Below are positions 27,101 to 35,212 of a stretch of 64,000 bases of DNA, piece after piece (the first letter of the stretch is position 1; each line of letters begins with the position of its first letter). This stretch comes from Nocardioides sp. Root682 (lineage in GTDB: Bacteria; Actinomycetota; Actinomycetes; Propionibacteriales; Nocardioidaceae). The stretch covers positions 1,947,664 through 2,011,663 of the forward strand of contig NZ_LMHJ01000001.1 of NCBI RefSeq assembly GCF_001427795.1, read 5' to 3'. The position numbers and the translations under genes were made by a program. A model generated the notes under the pieces. That model saw only the letters and a program-made list of their open reading frames with translations. It made no database searches and had not been told where the DNA came from.

Positions 27101-27528
27101 TTGCGGCCGAGCTTCGAGGGCAGGTGCGTGAGCCGGTAGTAGATCAGCGGGATGATCCCGAGCGTGCCGAGCAGGCCGAGGATCTCGGCGGTCCATTCGT
27201 AGACGACCCACTTGCCGATGAGCGGGATCGTCCACTCGGGATCCCACAGCTGCGGGAAGGCCGCGGCAACGGCGGTCGAGAGGAAGAGGAACGCGGCGAA
27301 CGCGAACCAGTGCAGGATGCCGACCCAGGTCCACTGCAACATGCGCGTGTGGAGAAAGGTCTCCTTGACCATCGTCACCGTGCGGCCGACCGGGTTGCCG
27401 GCACGGCCGGGCGCGGGCTGGCCGCGGCGGATCACGCCGAGCATCGAACGGACCGCAAGGGTCGTCAGCGCGATGGCGACGACCGAGACCGCCAGTGACA
27501 CCACGATCGCAATGGTCTGGAAGGACAT
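24130..27528 (-). CDS. etfD: EtfD-type membrane Fe-S reductase with long repeat tail
   Basis: The start (MSFQTIAIVV) follows GAGGAG at 8 bases; the protein has 1132 residues. About six membrane helices occupy residues 1-250. Two 4Fe-4S motifs follow (CTECGRCQSQCP from Cys309, CTNCGACVQQCP), then two CCG domains (CPHCMNTL, DPCFLGRHN, FCCGAGGARMW, CPFCRVMI). This matches M. tuberculosis Rv0338c/EtfD (about 880 residues), which passes electrons from ETF to the quinone pool for beta-oxidation. From about residue 725 a 400-residue Ala/Pro/Glu-rich tail carries ten G/S-S-L/M-F-D motifs, the last at the C-terminus. The palindrome at 27666 is a likely operator. Confidence 0.9.
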   Translation of the reverse strand: MSFQTIAIVVSLAVSVVAIALTTLAVRSMLGVIRRGQPAPGRAGNPVGRTVTMVKETFLHTRMLQWTWVGILHWFAFAAFLFLSTAVAAAFPQLWDPEWTIPLIGKWVVYEWTAEILGLLGTLGIIPLIYYRLTHLPSKLGRKSRFFGSTMWQAFFVEAMVLLESSAILFIRGAEYNLAKLEDPHHATAGHFPISRAFGELYSQTDPDTIKNVIFGIAMFKIVSAMIWLIVISTNLTMGVAWHRFTAWFNIWFKREDNGGTALGAVKPLTVGGKPITLDDVDDLDEDAVLGAGSIWDFSWKDLLDFTTCTECGRCQSQCPAWNTEKPLSPKLMMMALREQAYAAAGGVDGAADKVLIGKADEANGEWFYNPEGGDFVIDEDALWACTNCGACVQQCPVDIEHVDHIVDMRRYQVLVESNFPSELNGLFKGLENKGNPWNMSPTVRLDWAKGLPFDVKVVGDSIETLDEVDWLFWVGCAGAYEDRAKKTTRAVAELLDLAGVSFGVLGNGETCTGDSARRAGNEFVFQGLAQQNIETLTEARAKKVVSTCPHCMNTLKNEYRELGIELEVIHHTQLLNRLVREGKLTPVADGAGAHQRKVTYHDPCFLGRHNQVYTPPRDLLEILPGAEFAEMERNKEKSFCCGAGGARMWMEETIGERINLNRTAEAVGTEADQIAVGCPFCRVMISDGLTKMQADGEAREEVEVLDVAQMLLASVKGEQATKLKPGEGTPVGAPAAKAAPAAAAQSVETKAEPESGDVTITEDTVVKTEDVGPAAEASGGSSMFDDPGSMFDTPAPAAPAPAEPKPASSGSLFDDAGSMFDTPAPAAPAPASPEAPKAEEAKPASGGSLFDGGGSLFDTPAPTEAKAAPAAPAAPAPAKAEPVADLGAGGSLFDVAPTETAEPAPVPAADEQKVEKAEEPKAAAPASTPSAEIPSGGSLFDIAAPEPAAPAAAPATPEPVAVTESDDTAGEAPLPGPTPEAEPVEVEARAEEAAAVEAAPAAAPAVVSGAAEASTPRTDVDISSGGSLFDIAAPEAAAVDRPAPVAAPVEEPAAEEAVVEEAEPEPASEPEPASEPEVVEPAVEEPVAEEKPAPAAPSAPATPAAPPVSSGEAHQPRTDADINETGSLFDL

Positions 27529-27665
27529 GTCCAACAGCTCCTCGTCCACAGGGGGCTCAGCGTGCACACACGAGTGCGCGCGTCGAGCCTATTGCCATGG
27601 AGCGGTTTCGCGGATGAAAGGCAACCCTTACCCGCGACGCCCACAGCAGGCTCGCGCCGGTCATC

Positions 27666-27679
27666 TTACCGGTCGGTAA
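27666..27679. promoter_or_regulatory. Palindromic operator upstream of etfD
   Basis: TTACCGGTCGGTAA has perfect TTACC/GGTAA half-sites. It lies 137 bases before the etfD start and just past the upstream gene's stop. Related sites occur before the crotonase (587) and fadE5-like (8256) genes. Confidence 0.6.
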
Positions 27680-27704
27680 CTTCCCTGCCGACGTGACGAT
27701 CGCC

Positions 27705-30320
27705 TCAGGAGAAGGTGAGGGAGGTGACCCTTCCGGCGGGCGAGAAGGTGACCTTGACCGGCACCCGGGACCGGGTCGACGTCTTCGCGCAGAAGACGTA
27801 CGCCGACCCGCGGCGCCGGTAGGGCTGACCGACGGCCTTCAACACCGACCGTGTGGTCATGCCGACCTTGACCGCCTGCTTCACCGTGCCCGTGCTCCGG
27901 CGCAGTGCGGCGTTGCGGCACGAGTCCGGCTTGATCCCGGATGTCCGCTCCCACATCTGCAGGTACGCCTCGGTGCCGCGCGCCATGTCGTCGACGATCT
28001 TGACGCCGTCGCCGGCGTGCTGCTTCTCGGCGACCTTGCGCAGGTCCTCGACCCAGTCCGGGTAGAGGCCGTACTGCGCGACCCCGTCGACGTTGATGTC
28101 CCAGGTCCGCTGGCCGGCCTGCTGCTTGCCGATGGTCACACCGCCCAGACCCGTGAAGGGGTAGCGGACCGGGTTGGTCACGCCGGCGCCGCGGGGACTG
28201 CCCTGCGCGCCGAGACCGTTGATGTCCGCGCCGAAACCGAAGCCGAAGTAGTAGCGCGGATCGGCCCAGCCGAGGTGCCGCCGCCACTTGTCCACGAATC
28301 CGGTGGAGTCGCCGGCGTAGGGCGTGATGAAGCCGCCCGCCTTGTAGATCCGCGGGTAGGTGTCGGGGGTGGACCACGAGTGGCTCGAGATCACGCCGGG
28401 GTAGCGCAGCGCCTCGATCACGTCCATCGACGCCGCGCGCGCCTTCACCGAGAGGTGGTCGGGGTCGAACACCATCTTCCGCTGGGCCAAGCCCTTGATC
28501 GTGTGCACGCCGAGGTCGGTGAGGCCGCGCTTGTTGCAGTGCGCCGGCTGCGGGTACAGCGGGAGCGCCGGCAGCAGGCCGAGCAGCTGTCCGACCGCGC
28601 CGAACAGCGCGTCCTGCTGCCCTGCACTGATGTCGGGCAGGGTGATCTGCGGGTTGTCGGCGGACTCCCCGTCGGCGGGCTCGCAGTGCTCCATCGCCCA
28701 GAACGACCCGGTCTCGAGGAAGTTGGCGGCGTTGACGACGACGCCGACCTCGCCGCTGTCGCCCGCGACGCCGGCCAGGGCGTTGTCGAACTTGTTGACC
28801 AGCTCCATCTGGCGAACACCCAGCGCGTGCATCTCGTCGAGGTTCGCGTCGATCTCCGCCGCCGTACAGGCGGGGAAGTCGGCGCCGAGCAGCTTCTTGT
28901 AGGTGCAGCCGAACGGGATGGAGGTCTCGATCCCCATCACCACGGCCATCTTCCCGGAGTTGATCACCTTCCGGGCCGCGAACGGGTCCTTGACGATCCG
29001 GTAGAAGCCCTTGCCCGGGCCACCGAACTGGGCGTCGATGTAGGACTGCATCTTCAGCATGTCGGCGGCCTGCAGCCGGATCGAGTCCATGTCGTCGCAG
29101 GAGTTCTTCTTGAGCGGGTAGAGCTCGCACAGCTTGTTGTTCTCGACGAGCAGGTTGACGAACAACCGCTGCCCGCCGCGCCAGGCCCGCTCGAGCCAGC
29201 GGTAGTACGTGCCCTCGTGGGTCAGTGACTCCGGCGCCGGCCAGTCCTTGAAGGTCGGCCAGCCGACCGGGTCGTGGGACGCCTCTCCGGACAGCAGTGC
29301 CTCGAGCAGCGCGCCCTTGCCGCCGGTGAGGGTGTGGTCGGCGCAGTCGACGAGCGCGTACGGCGCGCCGTACTGGTGCCATGGACGCCCGCAGTGCACC
29401 TTGCCGCCGAGGAACTCGAAGGCCATGCCGTGGGTGTGGGCATCGACGAACCCGCGGACTTCCTGGTACGACGACGCGCCGGCGTGCGGATCGCCGGTGA
29501 TGTTGATCGCCGCCTCGGGGTAGGCGGGGCAGCCGGTCGCGAGGGCGAGGCGGAAGGGCGTGCCCGCACTGCTCCTGCCGAGCTTGCCGCCCGACAGGAC
29601 CGTGAGCTGCTTGTCGGCCGCGATCTGGAACCGGAAGCCGCCGCTCACCTGGGTGGCCGTCCAGTCGGCGGCCGGGCCGGGCTTGGCCGCGATCGCCACC
29701 GAACCGTTGGATGCGAGCGTCACCTCGCCGGACTGGGCGTGGAGCAGGTAGCCGCCGAGGCGGGTCGCCTTGAAGTAGAAGGTCGCGGCGGACGTGCGGG
29801 ACACCGCGGCGACCGCGAGCGCCGTGCCGGTCCGGGTGACGTAGCGCCCGGACGCGGTCTGCAGGGTGTAGCAACCACCCGCCATCGCGTAGCGGTCACC
29901 CGGCACGCTCCGGCGCGGCGGGTAGGCCCGGACCTTGACCAGTGGCGGGTCGGGAAGCGCACGCTCGCGCTCGACGTAGGCCTCCGCGGCGGTCCGCTCG
30001 ACCGAGGTCGTGGGATCGATGACGTTCTCGCCGACGGCCAGGCCGCGGGCAACGTCGTTCTTCGTGGCCGGATCGTTGTGGTCGTGGGCCGGCAGCATCG
30101 CGTCGTCGTGGGGCAGGCCACGGTCCGACCGGGCCTGTTCCGCGGCGACGGCCATGGTCGTCGTACCGCCGCCGGTGGCGACGGGGATGGCGAGGGCCGA
30201 TCCGATCACGGCGAGGGCCGCCACCAGCGCGAGGCCGACACGCTGCCCCGGGCTGCCTGCCTCCGGGCTGCCCGCCTCCGGGCCGCCCGCCTCCGGCTCC
30301 TGACGTCGTTGCATCGTCAC
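27705..30320 (-). CDS. Large secreted amidohydrolase-like protein
   Basis: The GTG start (VTMQRRQEP) follows AAGGGGAGA; 871 residues. A Gly/Ser/Pro-rich cytosolic start precedes a membrane/signal segment (GLALVAALAVIGSALAIPVA). Next comes a 100-residue beta-trefoil/F5-8-like region (YTLQTASGRYVTRTG), then an amidohydrolase-like TIM-barrel region with DAHTHG and later ELVNKFDNALAG, DPDHLS and SSHSWS. The last 65 residues resemble a BamE/SmpA unit (GMTTRSVLKAVGQP, SPAGRVTSL). Metal-dependent hydrolysis outside the cell is likely; the substrate is unknown. The 182-bp divergent region separates it from the M1 peptidase. Confidence 0.7.
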   Translation of the reverse strand: MTMQRRQEPEAGGPEAGSPEAGSPGQRVGLALVAALAVIGSALAIPVATGGGTTTMAVAAEQARSDRGLPHDDAMLPAHDHNDPATKNDVARGLAVGENVIDPTTSVERTAAEAYVERERALPDPPLVKVRAYPPRRSVPGDRYAMAGGCYTLQTASGRYVTRTGTALAVAAVSRTSAATFYFKATRLGGYLLHAQSGEVTLASNGSVAIAAKPGPAADWTATQVSGGFRFQIAADKQLTVLSGGKLGRSSAGTPFRLALATGCPAYPEAAINITGDPHAGASSYQEVRGFVDAHTHGMAFEFLGGKVHCGRPWHQYGAPYALVDCADHTLTGGKGALLEALLSGEASHDPVGWPTFKDWPAPESLTHEGTYYRWLERAWRGGQRLFVNLLVENNKLCELYPLKKNSCDDMDSIRLQAADMLKMQSYIDAQFGGPGKGFYRIVKDPFAARKVINSGKMAVVMGIETSIPFGCTYKKLLGADFPACTAAEIDANLDEMHALGVRQMELVNKFDNALAGVAGDSGEVGVVVNAANFLETGSFWAMEHCEPADGESADNPQITLPDISAGQQDALFGAVGQLLGLLPALPLYPQPAHCNKRGLTDLGVHTIKGLAQRKMVFDPDHLSVKARAASMDVIEALRYPGVISSHSWSTPDTYPRIYKAGGFITPYAGDSTGFVDKWRRHLGWADPRYYFGFGFGADINGLGAQGSPRGAGVTNPVRYPFTGLGGVTIGKQQAGQRTWDINVDGVAQYGLYPDWVEDLRKVAEKQHAGDGVKIVDDMARGTEAYLQMWERTSGIKPDSCRNAALRRSTGTVKQAVKVGMTTRSVLKAVGQPYRRRGSAYVFCAKTSTRSRVPVKVTFSPAGRVTSLTFS

Positions 30321-30502
30321 GACCGATCTCCCCTTCTCCGGACACTCCTCCGGGCACCGCGAAGTGACCCCGATCACTCTGCCAACGAGCGAGCGTCGAT
30401 GACGGTACGCGCAAACGTGAACAACTGTCACCTTTCTCGTCCGCCGGGAACCCGATGGACCCGGCAGGCATGATGGCGGCACGGATCGGGGAAGGGACCT
30501 CC

Positions 30503-31987
30503 ATGACCAGCACCACGCGCGCGGTCAGCGCGCTCTCGGCCCTCCTGCTGACCGCGGCGCTCGCCGGCTGCAACGGTGACGCCGGCATGAAGCCCGCACC
30601 CGACGCCTCGCCCGCGGCGAGCCGGACGCCGTCGCCGTCGCCGTCCAGCACGACCCCGGCAGGCACCACCGACCTGGCCCTGGCCGAGAGCGAGACCCGT
30701 GAGGACTCGGTCTACCCCGACGTGGGCGATCCCCTGGTCGACGCACTGAGCTACGACCTCGACCTGGACTGGAACCCGGAGACGGACACCCTCACCGGCC
30801 AGGAGACGCTGGTCTTCCGCGCCACTGCGGACGCCGCGAAGGTCCCGCTGGACTTCAACGAGCAGCTGCAGATCTCGTCGCTGACCGTCGACGGCAAGGC
30901 CGCGGAGCACCAGGTCGACGGCAACCACCTGATCATCGACGCCCCGATCAAGGCCGACCAGCGCCATCGGGTCGAGCTCGCGTACGCCGGCGTCCCGGCC
31001 CCAGCGCCGGCCCCCAGCCAGCGGACCGACTTCGCGACCGGAGTCGGCTGGAACATCACCGACGAGCACGAGACGTGGACCGTGCAGGAGCCGTACGGCG
31101 CCTTCACGTGGTACGCCGCGAACGACCAGCCGGCCGACAAGGCGTTCTACGACTTCAGCCTCACCGCACCGGACCCGATGCAGGGCGTCGCGAACGGCGA
31201 GCTCACGTCGTCGACCAAGGCCGACGGCACCACGACCAACACCTGGCACCTCGCGGAGCCCGCGTCGTCGTACCTCGTCACCGTGGCGTTCGGGGACTTC
31301 CAGCGCACCGACCTGAAGTCGAGGAGCGGCGTGCCGATCCAGATCTGGACCGACCCCGACGGCAAGGCACTCCCCGGTGGCCTCGCCACCACCCCGGACG
31401 CGATCGACTGGCTCGAGAAGTACCTCGGCCCCTACCCGTTCGACACCTTCGGCATCGTGGTGGTGGACAACGAGAGCGGCATGGAGACCCAGACCATGAT
31501 CACCCTCGGGAGCACGTCCTACAGCCTGTCTCCGGCAGTGGTCGTGCACGAGGCCGCGCACCACTGGTACGGCGACACGGTGTCCCCCGCCGACTGGTCG
31601 GAGGTGTGGATGAACGAGGGCATGGCGATGTACCTGCAGGGCATGTGGGAGGCCGAGCAGGAGGGCCGGAGCGTCGCGCAGAAGATGGACGAGTGGGCCG
31701 CCTTCGAGACCGATCTGCGCGACTCGGCGGGACCGCCCGCGAACTACGACGCCGACAAGTTCGGCGACGGCAACATCTACTACGGACCGGCGCTGATGTG
31801 GCAGGAGCTGCGCGAGAAGATCGGCGACAAGCTGTTCTTCGAGGTACTGCGCGAATGGCCGGCCTCCCAGGAGAACGGCAACGCTGACCGCGAGGAGTAC
31901 TGGGCCTGGATCGAGGAGAAGACGGGCGAGGAGCTCACGTCGTTCTTCGAGGACTGGCTGCTCGGCGAGCAGACACCGACGCGCTGA
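30503..31987 (+). CDS. M1-family metallopeptidase lipoprotein
   Basis: The ATG ([10 protein letters not shown]) follows GAAGGGA; 494 residues. A lipobox LAGC ends the signal peptide, and a Thr/Ser/Pro linker follows. The N-terminal beta domain is followed by the gluzincin motif HEAAHHW (His349, Glu350, His353) with the third ligand in NEGMAMY, the HExxH-x18-E of family M1. The GAMEN exopeptidase loop is degenerate (SGMETQ). It is an envelope-anchored aminopeptidase-like enzyme. The C-terminal helical domain is short, as in compact bacterial M1 members. Confidence 0.88.
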   Translation: MTSTTRAVSALSALLLTAALAGCNGDAGMKPAPDASPAASRTPSPSPSSTTPAGTTDLALAESETREDSVYPDVGDPLVDALSYDLDLDWNPETDTLTGQETLVFRATADAAKVPLDFNEQLQISSLTVDGKAAEHQVDGNHLIIDAPIKADQRHRVELAYAGVPAPAPAPSQRTDFATGVGWNITDEHETWTVQEPYGAFTWYAANDQPADKAFYDFSLTAPDPMQGVANGELTSSTKADGTTTNTWHLAEPASSYLVTVAFGDFQRTDLKSRSGVPIQIWTDPDGKALPGGLATTPDAIDWLEKYLGPYPFDTFGIVVVDNESGMETQTMITLGSTSYSLSPAVVVHEAAHHWYGDTVSPADWSEVWMNEGMAMYLQGMWEAEQEGRSVAQKMDEWAAFETDLRDSAGPPANYDADKFGDGNIYYGPALMWQELREKIGDKLFFEVLREWPASQENGNADREEYWAWIEEKTGEELTSFFEDWLLGEQTPTR

Positions 31988-32014
31988 CCCTTCCCGCAAA
32001 CCCTTCCGCAGAAG

Positions 32015-32028
32015 TGGAACACGTTCTA
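32015..32028. promoter_or_regulatory. KstR-like operator before secreted propeller-like gene
   Basis: TGGAACACGTTCTA keeps the AAC-N2-GTT core and most flanks of the KstR motif and is one base from the site at 12299. It ends 10 bases before the ATG, so it must overlap the promoter or transcript start. Confidence 0.5.
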
Positions 32029-32038
32029 CTCTCACGGG

Positions 32039-33583
32039 ATGCGCAAGCTCCGCTCCGTGCTGGCCTCGGGGGCCGCCACCGTCCTCGCCCTGACCCTGGC
32101 CGGCTCGCCGGCGACCGCTGACGACACGACGCCGGCGCTGCCCGGACTGTCGGGCCTGCTGCCCGGGTTGCCGGCACTGCCCACGATCCCCGGGCTGCCG
32201 ATCCCGTCACTGCCGACCGACCTGCTGGTGCCGCGATTCACCGGCGCTGCAGTCACCCCGCAACCGATCAGCGCGCCCGTCGTACCCCAGAACCCGTACC
32301 TCGCGCCCAACGGGCGCAGCAGCATGCACAACGACGCCTACAGCACCGACGCGTACGCCGTGTCGGGCCCGACCGGCCGCTCCCTCACCCTGCGTTCGGC
32401 GTCGTACGGCGTCCGCGAGTGCGCCACGATCGCCTTCGACTCCCACGACCGGATCGTCGGGCTGTGCGGCGGTCTCGAGGGCTTCACGATGATGGTGATC
32501 GACCCGGTCACCCTGCGGGCGATCTCGCAGCTGCAGGTCTCGCAGCGCGACTTCACCAGCGGCGCGAACCCGCTGACCGACATCTGCGGTGGCACGTACT
32601 TCTTCCTCGACGGCCAGGACCGGGCGTACGCCACGACGACCCGGTCCTCGATCGCCGAGGTCACCGTCACCGCCGCCGGCGGACTCGTGAAGGGTCGCGA
32701 GTGGCCGCTGGCCGGACACCTCCCCGCCGGCGACTGCCTGGTCGCCACCGGCGTCGACTGGTCGGGCCGGGTCTGGTGGTTCAGCCAGCAGGGTGTCGTC
32801 GGGACCCTCGACCGCGAGTCCGGCGCCGTGCACGCCATGGCCCTCGGCGAGGGCATCTTCAACTCCGTGTCGACCGACGAGACCGGCGGCGTCTACTTCG
32901 TCACGACGCACCAGACCTACCGCGCCGATGCGGACAGCGATGGAGTGCCCCACGTGACGTGGGCGATCCCGTACGACCGCGGGAGCGTCAAGAAGCCCGG
33001 CATGCTCTCGCAGGGATCCGGGACCTCCCCCACCCTGATCGGCGAGCGCTGGATCGCGGTGGCCGACAACGCCGACCCGCAGAGCCACGTGCTGGTCTAC
33101 GACCGGCGCGTCGGCGTGACCGACCGCCTGCACTGCTCGGTGCCCGTGCTCGCGGACGGCGCCAGCACGACCGAGAACAGCCTCGTCGCAGCAGGGAATT
33201 CGCTCATCATCGAGAACAACTACGGGTACGCCGGCGTGCAGTCCACACTGCTCGGCAAGACCACGACCCCCGGTGTCTCGCGGGTGATGATCGAGGACGA
33301 CGGCTGCCACGTCGCCTGGACCAACCCGACGTCGGCGCCCACCTCCGTCCCCAAGGCCTCCCTGGGCAACGGCCTGGTCTACGTCTACTCCAAGCCGCCC
33401 GGCACGCTGCTCGACGCCTGGTACGTCACCGCGATCGACATCCGCACGGGCAAGACCGCCTGGTCGCGCCTGACCGGCACCGGCATCCAGTGGAACAACC
33501 ACTACGCATCCATCTACCTGGGCCCGGACGGCACGCTGTACGTCGCCACCCTCATCGGCCTGGTCCGCCTCGCCGACGGCTGA
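32039..33583 (+). CDS. Secreted beta-propeller-like protein
   Basis: The 514-residue protein has a signal peptide (MRKLRSVLASGAATVLALTL, cleavage near ATADD). A Pro/Leu-rich stretch with LPGL-type repeats follows, then a beta-rich body. That body has repeated blade-like strands (GRVWWFSQQGVVGTLD, GGVYFVTTHQTYRAD, NGLVYVYSKPPG, DGTLYVATLIGLVRL), suggesting a PQQ- or NHL-type propeller. Several cysteines are spread through it. No catalytic residues are recognised. The KstR-like box directly before the start suggests induction by steroids or related lipids (inference). Confidence 0.65.
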   Translation: MRKLRSVLASGAATVLALTLAGSPATADDTTPALPGLSGLLPGLPALPTIPGLPIPSLPTDLLVPRFTGAAVTPQPISAPVVPQNPYLAPNGRSSMHNDAYSTDAYAVSGPTGRSLTLRSASYGVRECATIAFDSHDRIVGLCGGLEGFTMMVIDPVTLRAISQLQVSQRDFTSGANPLTDICGGTYFFLDGQDRAYATTTRSSIAEVTVTAAGGLVKGREWPLAGHLPAGDCLVATGVDWSGRVWWFSQQGVVGTLDRESGAVHAMALGEGIFNSVSTDETGGVYFVTTHQTYRADADSDGVPHVTWAIPYDRGSVKKPGMLSQGSGTSPTLIGERWIAVADNADPQSHVLVYDRRVGVTDRLHCSVPVLADGASTTENSLVAAGNSLIIENNYGYAGVQSTLLGKTTTPGVSRVMIEDDGCHVAWTNPTSAPTSVPKASLGNGLVYVYSKPPGTLLDAWYVTAIDIRTGKTAWSRLTGTGIQWNNHYASIYLGPDGTLYVATLIGLVRLADG

Positions 33584-33591
33584 GCCCCGCG

Positions 33592-34878
33592 CTACTGCGT
33601 GGACTCCTGCCAGAGGCAGGAGAAGGTCGAGGTGAAGATGTCGGCCAGGATGCGCGGCTCCACCTGGCCGTTGCCGTCCTCGACGAGCATCAGGTCCTCG
33701 TCGATCAGGCCCTGCTCCTGGAGGCCGTCCACGCCGTGCTCGTCGACCAGCTCGCGGGCGGTGCAGTCGGCGTCGCGGGCATCGAGGTCACTCTCGTCCT
33801 CGAGGGTCCGGGCGATGTTGGCGATCGCGGTCTCCTCGCGGGACGCGGTCGGTCCCGGGGACGAGGTGCCGTCGCCACCGCGACCGATCAGGACCGCCGC
33901 CAGCGCGATCAGCACGACGAGCGCGGCGATGCCCCCGACGGTCGCAGCCACCACAGCGGCTGACCTGCGAGGCCGAACGGGCGTCGTACCGGGGAGGGAC
34001 CGGAGGTCGTCGCGGAACGCGGCCGCCGACGGGTGGCGCTCGTGCGGGTTCTTGGCGAGGGCGGTGCGCAGGACGCGGTTGAGCTCGCGGTCGAACGCAG
34101 TGCGCCCGGTCGCCTGCGGGATCGGCGCCCCGAGGTGGGCCTCGACGACCTGGTGGTCCGTCGTGCCGAGGTACGGCGCCCGGCCGGTCAGCGTCGCCCA
34201 GAGCAGGCAGCCGAGCGAGTAGACGTCGCTCGCCGGCCCGGCCGGCCGGCCCTGGTGCAGCTCCGGCGCCATGTAGCTCGGGGTGCCGGCGACGACGCCG
34301 CCCGTCGTGCTGCGGTCGGCTCCGATCTGGCGCGAGATCCCGAAGTCGGCGAGGTAGGCGACGGTGTCGGTGCCGCGGTTGCGGAGCAGCACGTTCGCGG
34401 GCTTGATGTCGCGGTGCACGAGGCCCACCCGGTGCGCCTCGGCGAGACCGTCCGCCACCTGCGCGATCAGCTCGACGGCGACTGCGAGTGGCGGCGGACC
34501 GTGACGCCGCAACGTCGCGCCGAGGTCACCGTCGGGGATCAGCTGGCTGGCGATGTAGAGGCGGCCGGCGACCTGGCCGTGCGCGAAGACCTGCACCACG
34601 TGCGGCGAGTCGAGCGACGCCTGGGCCTGCGCCTCGCGGACGAACCGCGCACGGAAGCCGGGGTCGCCGGCGAGCACGCTGGTGATCACCTTCAGTGCGA
34701 CGTTGCGGTGCAACGCCGTGTCCACCGCTTCGTAGACCGTGCCCATCCCGCCGGCGCCGAGCTCGCGCACGATCCGGTACGGACCGATCAGCTCGCCCGG
34801 GGGCAGGGCGCGATGGTGGGACGGGAGGGACACGTCCTCGTTTCTACCCCGCAGTCGGCGAGATACGCGAACGGTCAT
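33592..34878 (-). CDS. Transmembrane Ser/Thr protein kinase (PknB-like)
   Basis: The 428-residue protein has a Hanks-type kinase domain (about residues 30-300): glycine loop GAGGMG, VALKV lysine, HRDIKPAN with catalytic Asp157, DFG, and APE in YMAPELHQG. One span (VVAATVGGIAALVVLIALAAVLI) leads to an 80-residue extracytoplasmic domain with two cysteines (DADCTARELVDEHGV, TFSCLW). That domain type also occurs alone in small actinobacterial exported proteins. A later GTG start (VSLPSHHRA) is possible. Ligand unknown. Confidence 0.92.
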   Translation of the reverse strand: MTVRVSRRLRGRNEDVSLPSHHRALPPGELIGPYRIVRELGAGGMGTVYEAVDTALHRNVALKVITSVLAGDPGFRARFVREAQAQASLDSPHVVQVFAHGQVAGRLYIASQLIPDGDLGATLRRHGPPPLAVAVELIAQVADGLAEAHRVGLVHRDIKPANVLLRNRGTDTVAYLADFGISRQIGADRSTTGGVVAGTPSYMAPELHQGRPAGPASDVYSLGCLLWATLTGRAPYLGTTDHQVVEAHLGAPIPQATGRTAFDRELNRVLRTALAKNPHERHPSAAAFRDDLRSLPGTTPVRPRRSAAVVAATVGGIAALVVLIALAAVLIGRGGDGTSSPGPTASREETAIANIARTLEDESDLDARDADCTARELVDEHGVDGLQEQGLIDEDLMLVEDGNGQVEPRILADIFTSTFSCLWQESTQ

Positions 34879-34907
34879 CCCCAGCCTGGATCGCGTGATG
34901 GCACGGT

Positions 34908-34924
34908 GTGCTACACGGTGCTAC
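34908..34924. promoter_or_regulatory. Tandem GTGCTAC operator of the Phd/PIN pair
   Basis: Two direct copies of GTGCTAC (34908-34914 and 34918-34924), 10 bases apart, lie just before the antitoxin GTG at 34934. One helical turn of spacing is typical for cooperative Phd/YefM autorepression. Confidence 0.5.
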
Positions 34925-34933
34925 CGTCGACAC

Positions 34934-35212
34934 GTGAGCTCCTCCGAACCCCAGCCCGAGGTCAGCCAGCGCGACCTGCGCCTGCGGTCCCGCGAGATCA
35001 TGGACGCCGTCGAAGGTGGCCAGACGTTCACGGTGACCCGCGACGGTCGGGGCATCGGCGAGCTCGTCCCGCTCCGTGCCCGCCGCAGGTTCGTCGCACG
35101 CGCGGACTTCGTCTCTGGGTCGGCCCTCAGCGTCGACATCGACCTCGACGCGTTCCGCGCGGACCAGGACAAGGCGTTCGAGACAACGTTGACCGACCCG
35201 TATGCCCGCTGA
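34934..35212 (+). CDS. Phd/YefM-type antitoxin
   Basis: The 92-residue protein has the Phd DNA-binding start (EVSQRDLRLRSREIMDAVEGG, then TFTVTRDGRGIGELVP) and a C-terminal toxin-binding tail (SVDIDLDAFRADQD). The GTG start follows tandem repeat operators. Its end overlaps the PIN toxin start by 11 bases, the usual coupled antitoxin-toxin order. Confidence 0.9.
   Translation: MSSSEPQPEVSQRDLRLRSREIMDAVEGGQTFTVTRDGRGIGELVPLRARRRFVARADFVSGSALSVDIDLDAFRADQDKAFETTLTDPYAR

Noticed and set aside
24094..27498. Open plus-strand frame of 1134 codons opposite etfD
   Set aside because: It is the antisense shadow of a GC-rich gene with strong third-position bias; its protein is Arg/Gly/Val-rich with no motif, while the minus strand encodes clear Fe-S domains.
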